DNA of 15,591 nucleotides from an uncultured Saprospiraceae bacterium (GCA_937127195.1 CAKZLT010000230.1:1-15591), one strand, 5' to 3'. Counted from the first letter of the stretch, positions 11,101 to 15,591 are shown. A program made the numbers and translations. Notes: a model not told the origin generated them from the letters alone.

Positions 11101-14100
11101 AGTACTTGACCCTATTTATAATTTACCAACATCAGCTTATATAATTGATACAGTTGAAACGGGAAGTAATACAACGCATAGTTTAAATATAGAAAGTGCT
11201 TACCCGTATGCAATAACAAATGTAGCTCAAGGAAGTGGAAGTGTAGCATTTACAGATTCAACTTTTACTTATACAGCACCGAGTAATTTTTGTGGATTAG
11301 ATAACTTCAAATTAACGATTGTTAATGATAATGGAGATAGAACAGAGGTTTGTTTATCTATTTTTATAAATGATAAACCTGTTGCTATTGATGACAATTT
11401 CAATTATTTATATACTTCCAATCAAATTTTGGATGTATTGAATATTGGAACACCAGATAGTGACCCAAAGCCTTGTGATACCATTCAATTGATAAGTGCG
11501 GGTATTAACGGACAAGGCAATTTATCGACATTAGGTGCAACATTAGCTATTAATAATAATGGAACGCCAACGGTGTATTCTGATGATTATATTGAATATA
11601 CGCCAGCAACGGGACAAGTTGGAACAGATACTTTTTATTATATCATCCAAGATACTTATGGCAAATTGGATACCGCATTGGTAGAATTAAATGAAGCGGT
11701 AGAGATTTGTGGAAACGGAATTGATGATGATAATGATGGCTTAATTGATAGCTATGATCCCGATTGCTCTGATTTTACAACTATATCAACTAATACAAAT
11801 AGTAACCGCTATTATTTGTCTTCTATTTGGAAAGATAATAATCATAGTACACCTGCTTACATCTTAATTTCTACTTCAAATGCGGTAACGAATATTTCTG
11901 TATCTACGAAAGATGGCTCATTTTTAATAGATACAGTTGCTCAAGCAGGTATTCCTTTAAAAATATATACAACAGCAGTTCAATCACAGGATATTAACTC
12001 GACACAAGCAGATGAAGGATTTATTATAGATGCAGATGGAGCGATTCAAGCATACTATATAATAGAGAATGGCACAAATTCAGCTATTGCGACATTAAAA
12101 GGAGAAGAAGCTCTTGGTTATTCTTTTAGAGTATTAACTCAGACTCGTTCTGGAATTAATAGAACCAAAGATGAATTACATTTTGCTTCTGTCATGGCAA
12201 CACAAGATGGAACAACTATTACATTTGATAATGGTTCTAATCAATTTTATAATATCCCAAGTACAACTCATACAGTAACCATAGATTCTGGAGAAACCTA
12301 TATGGTGCAGCCAGTAGACGCAGATGTATTTTTTGCTGGTTTATTGATTACGGCTGATAAGCCAGTAGCAGTCAATTCAGGAGATCAACACACTCAAACT
12401 ATAGGAACATCAAATCGAGATGGTGGAATTGATCAGTTATTGCCTATTAGGTTGGTAGGTAACGAATACATTATAGGAAGAGGAAGTTCTACTGCTAATT
12501 TGGCGGACTATGCCGTTGTCGTAGCTACTGAAAATAATACAGCAATATTTTTGAATGGAAGTGTTTCTCCAGTAGCAACTATTAATGCTGGAGAGTATCA
12601 CGAAATAGACATTAGTGGTGCAGCAGGTACGCCGTATTATATACAAACCTCTAAAAATGCCTATTTATACCATTTCTCAGGACAAAGCGAAGGCGAAATA
12701 GGAATGGCAATTGTACCTCCAATCAGCCCTTGTATTGGAAATAAAAAAATATCATTCCCTAAGTTGAATGGAAATAATATTGGTTATTTAGTTATTCCGA
12801 ATACTGGTTTAGGTTCACTTCAATTTAGAGGTCAATCTTATACCAACTTTGCAACCGCAACCGCAGTACCGGGAAGGCCTGATTATTCGTTAATCTATTT
12901 TGAAGATAGCGATATTGATGCCGTTAATCTAAATGTTATAGAGGCTGATGAGCCATTTACTTTTGGCTTGGCATTAGGTAATGGTGACCAAACGGGAGCT
13001 TATGCCTTTTTGACTAGTTTTGGGTCAATGAAAGTCCTTGATCCAAGCTCAGGACTAGCAACCACCTATTATATTGTCGATACATTGGGAGCTAATGAGG
13101 TGACTAATCATAGCCTTTTGATAGAAAGTTGTTTGTCTCCAAATGTTATTCATTCAGCGACGGGAAGCCAAGGATCTGTTTCTTTTATTGATTCTACATT
13201 GACTTATACAGCACCCGCTTCTTATTGTGGAATGGATGAAGTAAATATAATAGTAGAAAGTTCTAATGGAGAAAGAACCAACGTAACCTTAGCTTTTTTA
13301 ATCAATGAAAAACCAATAGCTATAGCTGACACTTTTGTTTATATCCCTAATACACCAGAATCTTTAGATGTATTAAATGATGGAGTTGCAGATAGTGATG
13401 CCATTAGTTGCGATATGATTCGATTATTGAGTGCAGGAACTGATGGAAATAACACGTTAACAATTGGAGGCGGTACGGTTTCTATTATGAATAATGGAAC
13501 ACCTGATGACTTTTTTGATGATTATATTGATTATACACCATTGAATGGCTTTGTAGGTTTAGATACATTTTACTATATCATAACGGACTTGTATGGAGCA
13601 AAGGACACAGCATTGGTGACTTTACAATTAGCAATTGAAATTTGTGAAAATAATATAGATGATGACGGAGATGGTTTTACAGATTGTGAAGACTCTGAAT
13701 GTGGACCGACAATTACGACAGTGACACCAACTAACGGCACAGATTGTTCTATCAATGATGCTGCAATTAGTATTGTTGCCGCAAATGGACTAGGAACTTA
13801 CGAATATTCAATTGACAGCGGTACAACTTGGGGAACTACGAGTTCTTTTACAGGATTGGCTTCTGGTGATTACTATGTTTTTGTTAGAAATATAGATGGA
13901 ACTTGCGAAACACTTTATGGGGCTTCGCCAGTTACTTTGGATGCTTTTATTAACCCTGCAATGGATAGTATTTCGTTTGTTGACCCAACAGGATGTGGCG
14001 AAAATAGTAACGGTTCAATTACTTTTCATCCTAATAACCTAACAGCAGGTTACGAATATTCAATAAATAACGGAAGTACTTGGCAATCTAGTCCGACCTT

Positions 14101-15544
14101 TACAGGCTTAGCAGGTTCAACAAATTACTTCCCTGCGGCAAGAAATGCTAATGGAACATGTGCTACTGCTTTTTCAACATTAGCGTTATTTGATACTCCA
14201 ATTTTATCTAATATTAATACAAGTGCATTATCCGTATGTGGTGGAAATAACGGACAGATTACGGTAACTGCTTTTGGTAGAAATATAGAATTTACGAAAG
14301 ATGGAGGCGCAACGTGGCAATCTAGCCATGTTTTTTCAGGTTTAGAAGCAGGATATTATGATATAGGAGTCAGAAACACAGATGGAACTTGTGAAAGTTA
14401 TTCTTCTTTTAATCCAGTTTATTTGAGTGCAGTAGGCCAGCCATTAGTAAGCAGTGTAGTTCCTGCCAACCCTATTAGTTGTGGTGGAAATGATGGGCAA
14501 ATAACCGTAGTTGCAGCAAATGGAAATAGTTCTGGATTTGAATATTCTTCAGATAGTGGTTCTACTTGGCAAACCTCCAATGTGCTTACAGGATTATCCG
14601 CGGGAGATTATTCTGTTTTTATTAGAAATGGAGATGGAACGTGTGTATCACCCTATTATTTTAATCCTGTGAGTCTTACACCGCCTAATCCGCCAAGCAT
14701 TACAGGAACTGTCAAAACCGATGTAACTAATTGTGGTTCAAGTGATGGTGCGATTACTATCAATGTTTCTGGCGACCCAACTAACTTTGAATATTCTAAA
14801 GATAGCGGAGCTACGTGGCAAGCGAGTCCAACTTTCTCTAATTTAATAGCAGGAAATTATTTTGTATATATCAGAAATAGTAATGCGAGTTGTGCGACAC
14901 CTTTAGCAGGAAACCCAGTAGTTATTAATAGCCCAACAACACCAGTTATAGCAAGTACAACGACCGTTAACCCAACTGATTGTAATCTTTCTGATGGTGA
15001 AATTACGCTTACAGTAACTAGTGGAAATACTTCCAATTATGAATACTCCATCGACGGAGGTTCTTCTTGGCAAACCACTAATACATTCCTCGGACTCAGC
15101 AGCGGAACTTACACCGCTCAAGTCAGAAACGAGGATAGTACTTGTTTGGTAACCACTAATAATATTGTTTTGGTTGCCCCCGAAGTGCCTAATTTTGTAA
15201 CAACTGTTCCGATTAATCCAACAGATTGTAATGCAAGTGATGGAAGCATTTTTGTAATAGGAACAGGAACTTCTATTGAATACTCAATAGATAGTGGAGC
15301 AACTTGGCAAGCGAATTTACAATTCAATGGATTGCCAGCAGGAACGTATCATGCCGCCATTAGAAATACGAATGGAACGTGTTTTGTCGTTTCTCCGCTC
15401 AATCCTATAATCCTGATAGAGCCAGCCGCACCTCAGGTGAATAATGTAACATTCACTAATATAACGGATTGCAATATAAATGATGGAACGATTACAATCA
15501 CAGCTAATGGCGGAACAGCGCCATTACAAGATTCAATAGATTGA
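2111..15544 (+). CDS. Giant secreted mosaic surface protein (IgGFc-binding-like, LRR, Ig, SprB-repeat modules), 3' end disrupted or incomplete
   Basis: A probable cell-surface adhesin or recognition protein, 4477 residues up to an in-frame TGA. I chose ATG 2111 over TTG 2090 (seven codons longer) because it starts directly with a signal peptide: MNNR, a hydrophobic core, and SLVA before Asn21. Modules, by residue: IgGFc-binding-like 53-475, 2574-3001 and 3232-3646; Big_9-like 563-666, 3088-3197 and 3733-3842; plant-type LRR blocks 671-915, 1676-1918 and 2219-2433; Ig 929-1016, 1940-2028 and 2455-2543; acidic EICGN linkers 1021, 2030, 2546, 3198 and 3843; SprB-type repeats 1045-1672, 2054-2215 and 3867 to the end. 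There is no membrane anchor after the signal and no C-terminal sorting domain. SprB-like proteins of Bacteroidota leave by type IX secretion and carry such a domain, so the true C-terminus is probably missing. The TGA falls inside repeat 15, whose frame continues beyond it. Ligand and function are inferred, not shown. Confidence 0.9.
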   Translation: MNNRILPLYLFLICSTSLVANSITSDWSNLNHSFNAPFTSTYSNLSAPPPSCEGEYFYHVAPIWKDNDKYTPNNPYISTIYDRTEVTITNATGLIQIDTFVTSGAVLPISFDQVLSNDINAVKGDVGLIIKTSTPVNIRFSIEKNTYGIITAFKGKEALGTAFSVATQTGTTADFSKDQLHFASVIATEDNTTVTFDNDGDDFRGLGTSSFMVTLDAGETYMVLPDEDDNERFEGLSIISNKPIAVNSGESHVSQGGLNAEGGVVQVLPIAKVGKEYILSRASGTANSGDFALVLALADDTDIYLNGMGSPVEDLDDGEVYQVDLSGSAGTPYYISSNKDVYVYHYSSETGKEVGLAIPPPIDKVLGSKYIKFPRIDMDSNAAYVVIKNAGLSSLTLNGQPYTTFSTATTVTGKSNYSIVYFDDVDIISGDNIVESDVPFYFAQLTFETIFATLGGGGFDYLNDYNGVIEVVDASNSISYSDFYVADTIKNGASTTHTLTIESLLGGNSIQSVLATNGIISFSGNDLTYTAPTDFCGCDLVDVTVQDGSSRTKTVTVGFKIDDKPVAVDDRITNTGLFQTLDVLGNGDADPISCDTIRIVSVGLDGVNGLSALSGGLSINNNGTPDDYSDDLINYSPPSASLDSFQYVISDLGGNLDTAWVIMSVCDPTTDSLALVDLYNNNGGVSWNYTASSHFHGANIYGGSLTINIANAGTAWNFAQPISTWHGVTTNSSGCVTRLELISNNLTGTMPDINLPSLEEIFIRDNNAFAGNPFPNFTKTPLLEVYSIIDNGFSGNLPNLQLGELILLELDLEDARTIPDFTGLPNLQELRILNGKVSNLPDFTNTPNLEHLILRFNEIQGSVPDFTNLPQLKVLNLRNNKITGSLPDFSDNTPNLITIRIQKNQLTFEDLESSFVANNGLISSFSRSPQASVGNNATASVDLGSNYTINLSIDGGVTTSTYQWYLNGNPLTTTTTNKLAINNITAADTGTYTVEITNSVVTGLTLNGPTVQINLNAPPTEICGNSIDDDNDGDIDCEDSDCGPVLSTVAITDVTACGASDGIINITATLGSGTYEYSIDSGSTWQSSSSFTNLASHSYNVGIRNSDNTCELFDANTAVVIAPASIFIHSVDSTDASCGANDGGITINASFENENCECSGNSLVGYTILYSGNDNETITIKNNGNNTLGTITNVNNGNILRINASDYSISEWSTIGLQVGTGTTETFESDCWNLNSSPIVGTTKGAFKVLGHIDGANNFCGSELNYSTNCTNDKTEVTVRYWGPDVSSISIRNSAHTTVGSISNVKTGDILHIVASDFGLSDFGDHVHFDTPTVDGRIDLKCSKNILGHLIRDEFFLLSYLDENGNYSEAVTSSELIEYSIDNGATSQVGNSFMNLSGGNYNIVTLLGGITCQTAYSNNPKVVAQAASPVITDVEETEPTCGASDGKLKVNIVGSPGDFHFSSDSGVTWQNSKNFNNIPAGTYNIVIRDTGNHSCTTFYTNNPIILTGSDFPVINTVTLTAIPTCSNNDGIITITTSNTGTWEYSLDGTNWQTNNVFNNLGAGSYQARVRNSVETACMVTDAISYDFEDLTPTIQTVTPSNTTNCGTTDGSIVIVASDGSGSYEYSIDNGTTWSVNNTFSNLNSGNYDVLVRNGNGSCIKTYTNNPVTIIKNTTADSLQLVDLYIAANGSSWSYGTGTYNYQTHFYGNGTNTISNVGNNWLTGQPFASWHGVKVNEDGCVDTLTLVNMGMGGSLPNLDLPQLKQLILNNNNLNGSLPNLPNLPNLEHLSLQNNDLQNGIPNFTNLPKLTLLELDENQFTGLPDFTGLPSLIEFDIDNNNIGGLVPDFSNMPLLKAMDLDRNAFTDVPDFSNLSDLEILNLERNNLIGNLPDYSDNLTKLKKLLIDQNELTFEDFIPNYINNRNLIEGNKSIAEDTFRVAPQSNFGVNDTTLVAVGEGHTINLGIDAGVTTNTYAWYLNGSFLQNTTTNQLTLSNITAADTGNYTVVVTNSIVTELTLSGAVYRVRFNPIEICGNSLDDDGNGLTDCEDSQCGPTLLTLTATDESSCVASDGTITITAINGSGSYEYSIDSGTTWQASNSFIGLTGGTYYTFVRNADGTCPIGIITNPVTLQSTSPNIISHTTTDVSDCGSTDGTVTMTVTSGSGSYEYSIDNGMTWQTSNSFIGLADGSYELMARNSDNTCPVTYANNPVVVSVDNTSDSLVLVDLYNNNNGTNWTYTTASFFLHGVNTPTPNLGNPWLVGSIDTWHGVGTNANGCVNLIALENNNLSGTLANLNLPSLETLHLDYNNLSGDLPDFSTTPLLKQLSLGNNNFTGAIPNYNLALIKILNLEHNALSDMIPNFDGMPNLEYFDVDFNQLTGNLPVLASLTHLEKLIVDNNDLSGVIPDYSLTMPFLNELELHDNDFTFEDFLPNFSALNTHIANNFIAGTDGYNYNVQDKVGSLADTMITVYNSSITLNLGIDDTVTTNSYQWYKDGNLVATTTEPMLTLTNYSVSDNGVYRAEVTNSVIPDLGLESNNFTLMLAAGEICGNNVDDDGDGLIDSLDPDCPANDIDLDCNNLYTYYISSVWRDNDFDTPRYLHLSTDYPTANVNVRTASNSINGNTVVTSAGETIIDITYLTGAPILSNALNASENSKGFIITSDVPILAYFALENSENGMIIIAKGKEALGQSFRVATQTLTYISSADERLHFASIIATENNTNITFDNGTKNIKGLNSPTQSITLNKGETYMIQPENADKFFSSLLITSDKPIVAQSGSQYTTVPNTSNLDGSGEQIMPAHYAGKEHIIARGNSTAYYGDYAIVTAIENGTDVFINGSSTPIATINAGGYVNIGISGTKGTPFFIETSENAYVYHVTGIVQSNVGMTQVPPIDKSYGTRKVNFKKDGIGANNAYIVIKTTDLSTLKLNGNAYTSFSPTITTVTGKSDYSLVYFGNTTFASSTYFSFEADEPFLLAWSIGDGIGKGWYNFMNGFEGAIEVLDPIYNLPTSAYIIDTVETGSNTTHSLNIESAYPYAITNVAQGSGSVAFTDSTFTYTAPSNFCGLDNFKLTIVNDNGDRTEVCLSIFINDKPVAIDDNFNYLYTSNQILDVLNIGTPDSDPKPCDTIQLISAGINGQGNLSTLGATLAINNNGTPTVYSDDYIEYTPATGQVGTDTFYYIIQDTYGKLDTALVELNEAVEICGNGIDDDNDGLIDSYDPDCSDFTTISTNTNSNRYYLSSIWKDNNHSTPAYILISTSNAVTNISVSTKDGSFLIDTVAQAGIPLKIYTTAVQSQDINSTQADEGFIIDADGAIQAYYIIENGTNSAIATLKGEEALGYSFRVLTQTRSGINRTKDELHFASVMATQDGTTITFDNGSNQFYNIPSTTHTVTIDSGETYMVQPVDADVFFAGLLITADKPVAVNSGDQHTQTIGTSNRDGGIDQLLPIRLVGNEYIIGRGSSTANLADYAVVVATENNTAIFLNGSVSPVATINAGEYHEIDISGAAGTPYYIQTSKNAYLYHFSGQSEGEIGMAIVPPISPCIGNKKISFPKLNGNNIGYLVIPNTGLGSLQFRGQSYTNFATATAVPGRPDYSLIYFEDSDIDAVNLNVIEADEPFTFGLALGNGDQTGAYAFLTSFGSMKVLDPSSGLATTYYIVDTLGANEVTNHSLLIESCLSPNVIHSATGSQGSVSFIDSTLTYTAPASYCGMDEVNIIVESSNGERTNVTLAFLINEKPIAIADTFVYIPNTPESLDVLNDGVADSDAISCDMIRLLSAGTDGNNTLTIGGGTVSIMNNGTPDDFFDDYIDYTPLNGFVGLDTFYYIITDLYGAKDTALVTLQLAIEICENNIDDDGDGFTDCEDSECGPTITTVTPTNGTDCSINDAAISIVAANGLGTYEYSIDSGTTWGTTSSFTGLASGDYYVFVRNIDGTCETLYGASPVTLDAFINPAMDSISFVDPTGCGENSNGSITFHPNNLTAGYEYSINNGSTWQSSPTFTGLAGSTNYFPAARNANGTCATAFSTLALFDTPILSNINTSALSVCGGNNGQITVTAFGRNIEFTKDGGATWQSSHVFSGLEAGYYDIGVRNTDGTCESYSSFNPVYLSAVGQPLVSSVVPANPISCGGNDGQITVVAANGNSSGFEYSSDSGSTWQTSNVLTGLSAGDYSVFIRNGDGTCVSPYYFNPVSLTPPNPPSITGTVKTDVTNCGSSDGAITINVSGDPTNFEYSKDSGATWQASPTFSNLIAGNYFVYIRNSNASCATPLAGNPVVINSPTTPVIASTTTVNPTDCNLSDGEITLTVTSGNTSNYEYSIDGGSSWQTTNTFLGLSSGTYTAQVRNEDSTCLVTTNNIVLVAPEVPNFVTTVPINPTDCNASDGSIFVIGTGTSIEYSIDSGATWQANLQFNGLPAGTYHAAIRNTNGTCFVVSPLNPIILIEPAAPQVNNVTFTNITDCNINDGTITITANGGTAPLQDSID
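2267..3535 (+). other. IgGFc-binding-like module, copy 1
   Basis: Residues 53-475. This beta-rich module has landmarks shared with copies 2 and 3: FYHVAPIWKDND at the start, FKGKEALG with VATQT, LHFASVIATEDNTTVTFDN, GETYMVLP, KPIAVNSG, GKEYILSRASGTANSGDFA, an IYLNG strand, YVYHY, and IPPPIDKVLG. The layout resembles the N-terminal IgGFc-binding protein domain (Pfam IgGFc_binding) found in mucus proteins and many bacterial surface proteins. The family name is my recognition from pattern. The three-fold homology inside this protein is seen directly. Confidence 0.6.
3536..3796 (+). other. Cys-containing beta domain after IgGFc-like copy 1
   Basis: Residues 476-562. This is a short beta-sandwich-like segment with a THTLTIES strand and a YTAPTDFCGCD signature just before the Big_9-like domain. 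Equivalent segments follow copies 2 (YTAPSNFCGLD) and 3 (YTAPASYCGMD). It always travels with the IgGFc-like and Big_9-like modules, so the three form one duplicated cassette. I do not recognise a named family. Confidence 0.55.
3797..4108 (+). other. Big_9/cadherin-like domain, copy 1
   Basis: Residues 563-666. It opens with DKPVAVDD and continues through LDVLGNGDADP, CDTIRIVSVG, the INNNGTPDDYSDDLINY segment and FQYVISDLGGNLDTA. This is the usual plan of Big_9-type tandem Ig-like domains (PVAvDD, then VLaND, then YtP, then FtYtvsDg). Unlike copies 2 and 3 it is not followed by an EICGN linker but runs directly into LRR block 1. Confidence 0.65.
4121..4855 (+). other. Plant-type leucine-rich repeat block 1
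   Basis: Residues 671-915. An N-terminal cap of the bacterial plant-like LRR type (DSLALVDLYNNNGG, then STWHGVTTNSSGCV) is followed by about eight LRR units with consensus L..L.L..N...G.LPDFTNLPN. The block closes with QLTFEDLE, a cap shared with the other two blocks. Such blocks are protein- or glycan-binding surfaces. The DFTN.PN spacer is unusually regular. Confidence 0.8.
4895..5158 (+). other. Ig-like domain, copy 1
   Basis: Residues 929-1016. It has a strand ending YTINLSID, the core Trp in YQWYLNGNPL, and the terminal ITAADTGTYTVEITNS pattern (D.G.Y) that defines Ig-type domains. It always follows an LRR block in this protein. Confidence 0.75.
5171..5242 (+). repeat. Acidic EICGN/DDDxDG linker, copy 1 (Cys-rich type)
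   Basis: Residues 1021-1044: EICGN, then DDDNDGDIDC, then EDSDCGP. The D-x-D-x-D-G-like loop suggests calcium or other metal binding, and three Cys are present. It resembles the putative metal-binding motif of MopE-like proteins. It links the Ig domain to SprB-type repeat 1. Confidence 0.7.
5243..7126 (+). repeat. SprB-type repeats 1-5
   Basis: Five tandem units of about 80 residues: 5243-5482, 5483-6391 (enlarged by an insertion), 6392-6637, 6638-6880 and 6881-7126. Each unit has a C..sDG.I.I strand, a YEYSID.G.TWQ core, a F.NL..G.Y turn, a VRN.d..C strand and a closing NPV-like strand. This is the Bacteroidota SprB-repeat plan, with YEYSID.G.TWQ in place of the usual YtYsW. Two Cys per unit are mostly conserved. 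Confidence 0.8.
5564..6241 (+). other. Insertion within SprB-type repeat 2, built of two related halves
   Basis: About 226 codons split repeat 2 between its TINASF strand and its EYSIDNG core. Half A (5603-5875) and half B (5936-6205) align with each other: ETITIKNNGNNTLGTITNV with SSISIRNSAHTTVGSISNV, GNILRINASDYSIS with GDILHIVASDFGLS, then a Cys segment (FESDCWNL versus IDLKCSKN), a G-rich turn and LGHIDG versus LSYLDENG. They look like a duplicated small beta domain. They recall the DUF7467-type modules of Bacteroidota proteins, but I am unsure of the name. Confidence 0.6.
7136..7864 (+). other. Plant-type leucine-rich repeat block 2
   Basis: Residues 1676-1918. The cap DSLQLVDLYIAANG and ASWHGVKVNEDGCV is followed by about eight LRR units (for example NNNNLNGSLPNLPNLPN) and the closing ELTFEDF cap. 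Same plan as block 1, so block, Ig domain and linker were duplicated together. Confidence 0.8.
7928..8194 (+). other. Ig-like domain, copy 2
   Basis: Residues 1940-2028, with HTINLGID, core YAWYLNGSFL and ITAADTGNYTVVVTNS. It is closely similar to copy 1 at 929-1016 and in the same place after an LRR block. Confidence 0.75.
8198..8269 (+). repeat. Acidic EICGN/DDDxDG linker, copy 2 (Cys-rich type)
   Basis: Residues 2030-2053: EICGN, DDDGNGLTDC, EDSQCGP, with three Cys. It joins Ig domain 2 to SprB-type repeat 6. The loop has N where copies 3 and 5 have D, so metal binding may be weaker here. Confidence 0.7.
8270..8755 (+). repeat. SprB-type repeats 6-7
   Basis: Two units, 8270-8509 and 8510-8755, with cores YEYSIDSGTTWQ and YEYSIDNGMTWQ. 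They are among the closest pairs in the protein (both share SNSFIGL after the core), which suggests a recent tandem duplication. They sit between linker 2 and LRR block 3. Confidence 0.8.
8765..9409 (+). other. Plant-type leucine-rich repeat block 3
   Basis: Residues 2219-2433. The cap DSLVLVDLYNNNNG and DTWHGVGTNANGCV is followed by about seven LRR units, one fewer than blocks 1 and 2, and the closing DFTFEDF cap. An Ig domain follows. Confidence 0.8.
9473..9739 (+). other. Ig-like domain, copy 3
   Basis: Residues 2455-2543, with SITLNLGID, core YQWYKDGNLV and SVSDNGVYRAEVTNS. It is more diverged than copies 1 and 2 in the last strand (SDNG replaces ADTG) but the same fold pattern is clear. 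Confidence 0.75.
9746..9814 (+). repeat. Acidic EICGN/DDDxDG linker, copy 3 (Ser/DPDC type)
   Basis: Residues 2546-2568: EICGN, DDDGDGLIDS, LDPDCP. The middle Cys is Ser. The DxDxDG loop is intact. It precedes IgGFc-like module 2 rather than a SprB-type repeat. Confidence 0.7.
9830..11113 (+). other. IgGFc-binding-like module, copy 2
   Basis: Residues 2574-3001. It shares the copy 1 landmarks in order: YYISSVWRDND, KGKEALGQSFRVATQT, LHFASIIATENNTNITFDN, GETYMIQP, KPIVAQSG, GKEHIIARGNSTAYYGDYA, VFINGS, YVYHV, VPPIDKSYG and EVLDP at the end. It is followed by the Cys-containing beta domain (11114-11371). Confidence 0.6.
11372..11701 (+). other. Big_9/cadherin-like domain, copy 2
   Basis: Residues 3088-3197, with DKPVAIDD, LDVLNIGTPDSDP, CDTIQLISAG, INNNGTP, YSDDYIEYTP and GTDTFYYIIQDTYGKLDTA. 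It is the same domain as copy 1 and leads straight into linker 4. Confidence 0.65.
11702..11770 (+). repeat. Acidic EICGN/DDDxDG linker, copy 4 (Ser/DPDC type)
   Basis: Residues 3198-3220: EICGN, DDDNDGLIDS, YDPDCS. Like copy 3 it lacks the middle Cys and precedes an IgGFc-like module. Confidence 0.7.
11804..13048 (+). other. IgGFc-binding-like module, copy 3
   Basis: Residues 3232-3646: YYLSSIWKDNN, KGEEALGYSFRVLTQT, LHFASVMATQDGTTITFDN, GETYMVQP, KPVAVNSG, GNEYIIGRGSSTANLADYA, IFLNGS, YLYHF, VPPISPCIG and MKVLDP. Copies 2 and 3 are adjacent cassettes and share more spacing with each other than with copy 1. A Cys-containing beta domain (13049-13306) follows. Confidence 0.6.
13307..13636 (+). 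other. Big_9/cadherin-like domain, copy 3
   Basis: Residues 3733-3842: EKPIAIAD, LDVLNDGVADSD, CDMIRLLSAG, MNNGTPDDFFDDYIDYTP and GLDTFYYIITDLYGAKDTA. The Asp pair that ends the first strand in copies 1 and 2 (AVDD, AIDD) is changed to AIAD. Confidence 0.65.
13637..13708 (+). repeat. Acidic EICGN/DDDxDG linker, copy 5 (Cys-rich type)
   Basis: Residues 3843-3866: EICEN (Glu for Gly), DDDGDGFTDC, EDSECGP. Three Cys are present as in copies 1 and 2, and like them it is followed by SprB-type repeats. Confidence 0.7.
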
Positions 15545-15591
15545 GGTTCTACTTGGCAAGCGAATAACACCTGTACCAATTTAGACGCTGG
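13709..15591 (+). repeat. SprB-type repeats 8-15 (last one interrupted and cut by the edge)
   Basis: Seven full units: 13709-13948, 13949-14197, 14198-14434, 14435-14686, 14687-14935, 14936-15184 and 15185-15424, plus a partial unit from 15425. Cores vary around YEYSID.G.TWQ (for example IEFTKDGGATWQ in unit 10, FEYSSDSGSTWQ in unit 11). Units are similar in protein but clearly diverged in DNA, so they are old rather than recent copies. Unit 15 contains the in-frame TGA at 15542-15544. Confidence 0.8.
15545..15591 (+). other. Continuation of SprB-type repeat 15 after the TGA
   Basis: Reading on in the same frame gives GSTWQANNTCTNLDA, exactly what should follow the SID of the YSIDSG core. 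There is no frameshift, only a TGA where Ser (AGT/AGC) is expected. So the gene was longer than the open frame, and its 3' part lies beyond the window. Confidence 0.8.

Noticed and set aside
13709..15424. CRISPR-like or DNA-level tandem repeat array
   Set aside because: The roughly 240-250 bp periodicity is protein-level. The units are translated in one frame, differ in length and DNA sequence, and have no short identical repeats with unique spacers.

Overview
The window looks like the edge of a contig from a marine-type or free-living member of the Bacteroidota, with a Saprospiria- or Cytophagia-like gene style. The DNA is visibly AT-rich. The start sites lack clear Shine-Dalgarno sequences, and the candidate promoters resemble the Bacteroidota TTG / TAnnTTTG pattern. 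The main protein is built from modules typical of giant Bacteroidota surface proteins: SprB-type repeats, plant-like leucine-rich repeats, EICGN/DDDxDG acidic linkers and Big_9-like domains. The genus cannot be fixed from the sequence alone.

Layout: positions 1-352 are non-coding. They hold a perfect 16-bp inverted repeat near the left edge (probably the terminator of a gene outside the window) and a weak candidate promoter. Positions 353-1909 encode a secreted papain-fold (C1) cysteine peptidase with an intact Gln-Cys-His-Asn catalytic set and a C-terminal DUF4384-like domain. The 201-bp gap that follows carries a weak hairpin/T-run, a perfect TAAATTTG box, and then a strong hairpin with an 11-T run that ends only about 32 bp before the next ATG. 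From 2111 to the right edge runs one giant secreted mosaic protein, 4477 residues to an in-frame TGA at 15542-15544. The repeat unit being translated continues in the same frame beyond that TGA to the end of the window.

Order of modules in the giant protein: signal peptide; IgGFc-binding-like module 1 with a Cys-containing beta domain and Big_9-like domain; LRR block 1, Ig domain, acidic linker 1; five SprB-type repeats, the second carrying a 226-codon insertion made of two related halves; LRR block 2, Ig, acidic linker 2; two SprB-type repeats; LRR block 3, Ig, acidic linker 3; IgGFc-like module 2 with Big_9 and linker 4; IgGFc-like module 3 with Big_9 and linker 5; then at least eight SprB-type repeats cut by the window edge. 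No C-terminal sorting domain is visible, so the real C-terminus is probably missing.

Inferred biology: both genes encode exported proteins. The giant one is most likely a cell-surface adhesin or recognition protein of the SprB/large-adhesin kind, expected to leave the cell by the type IX secretion system. The peptidase could act on it or on surrounding proteins, but the two genes appear to be separate transcription units and the functional link is only positional.
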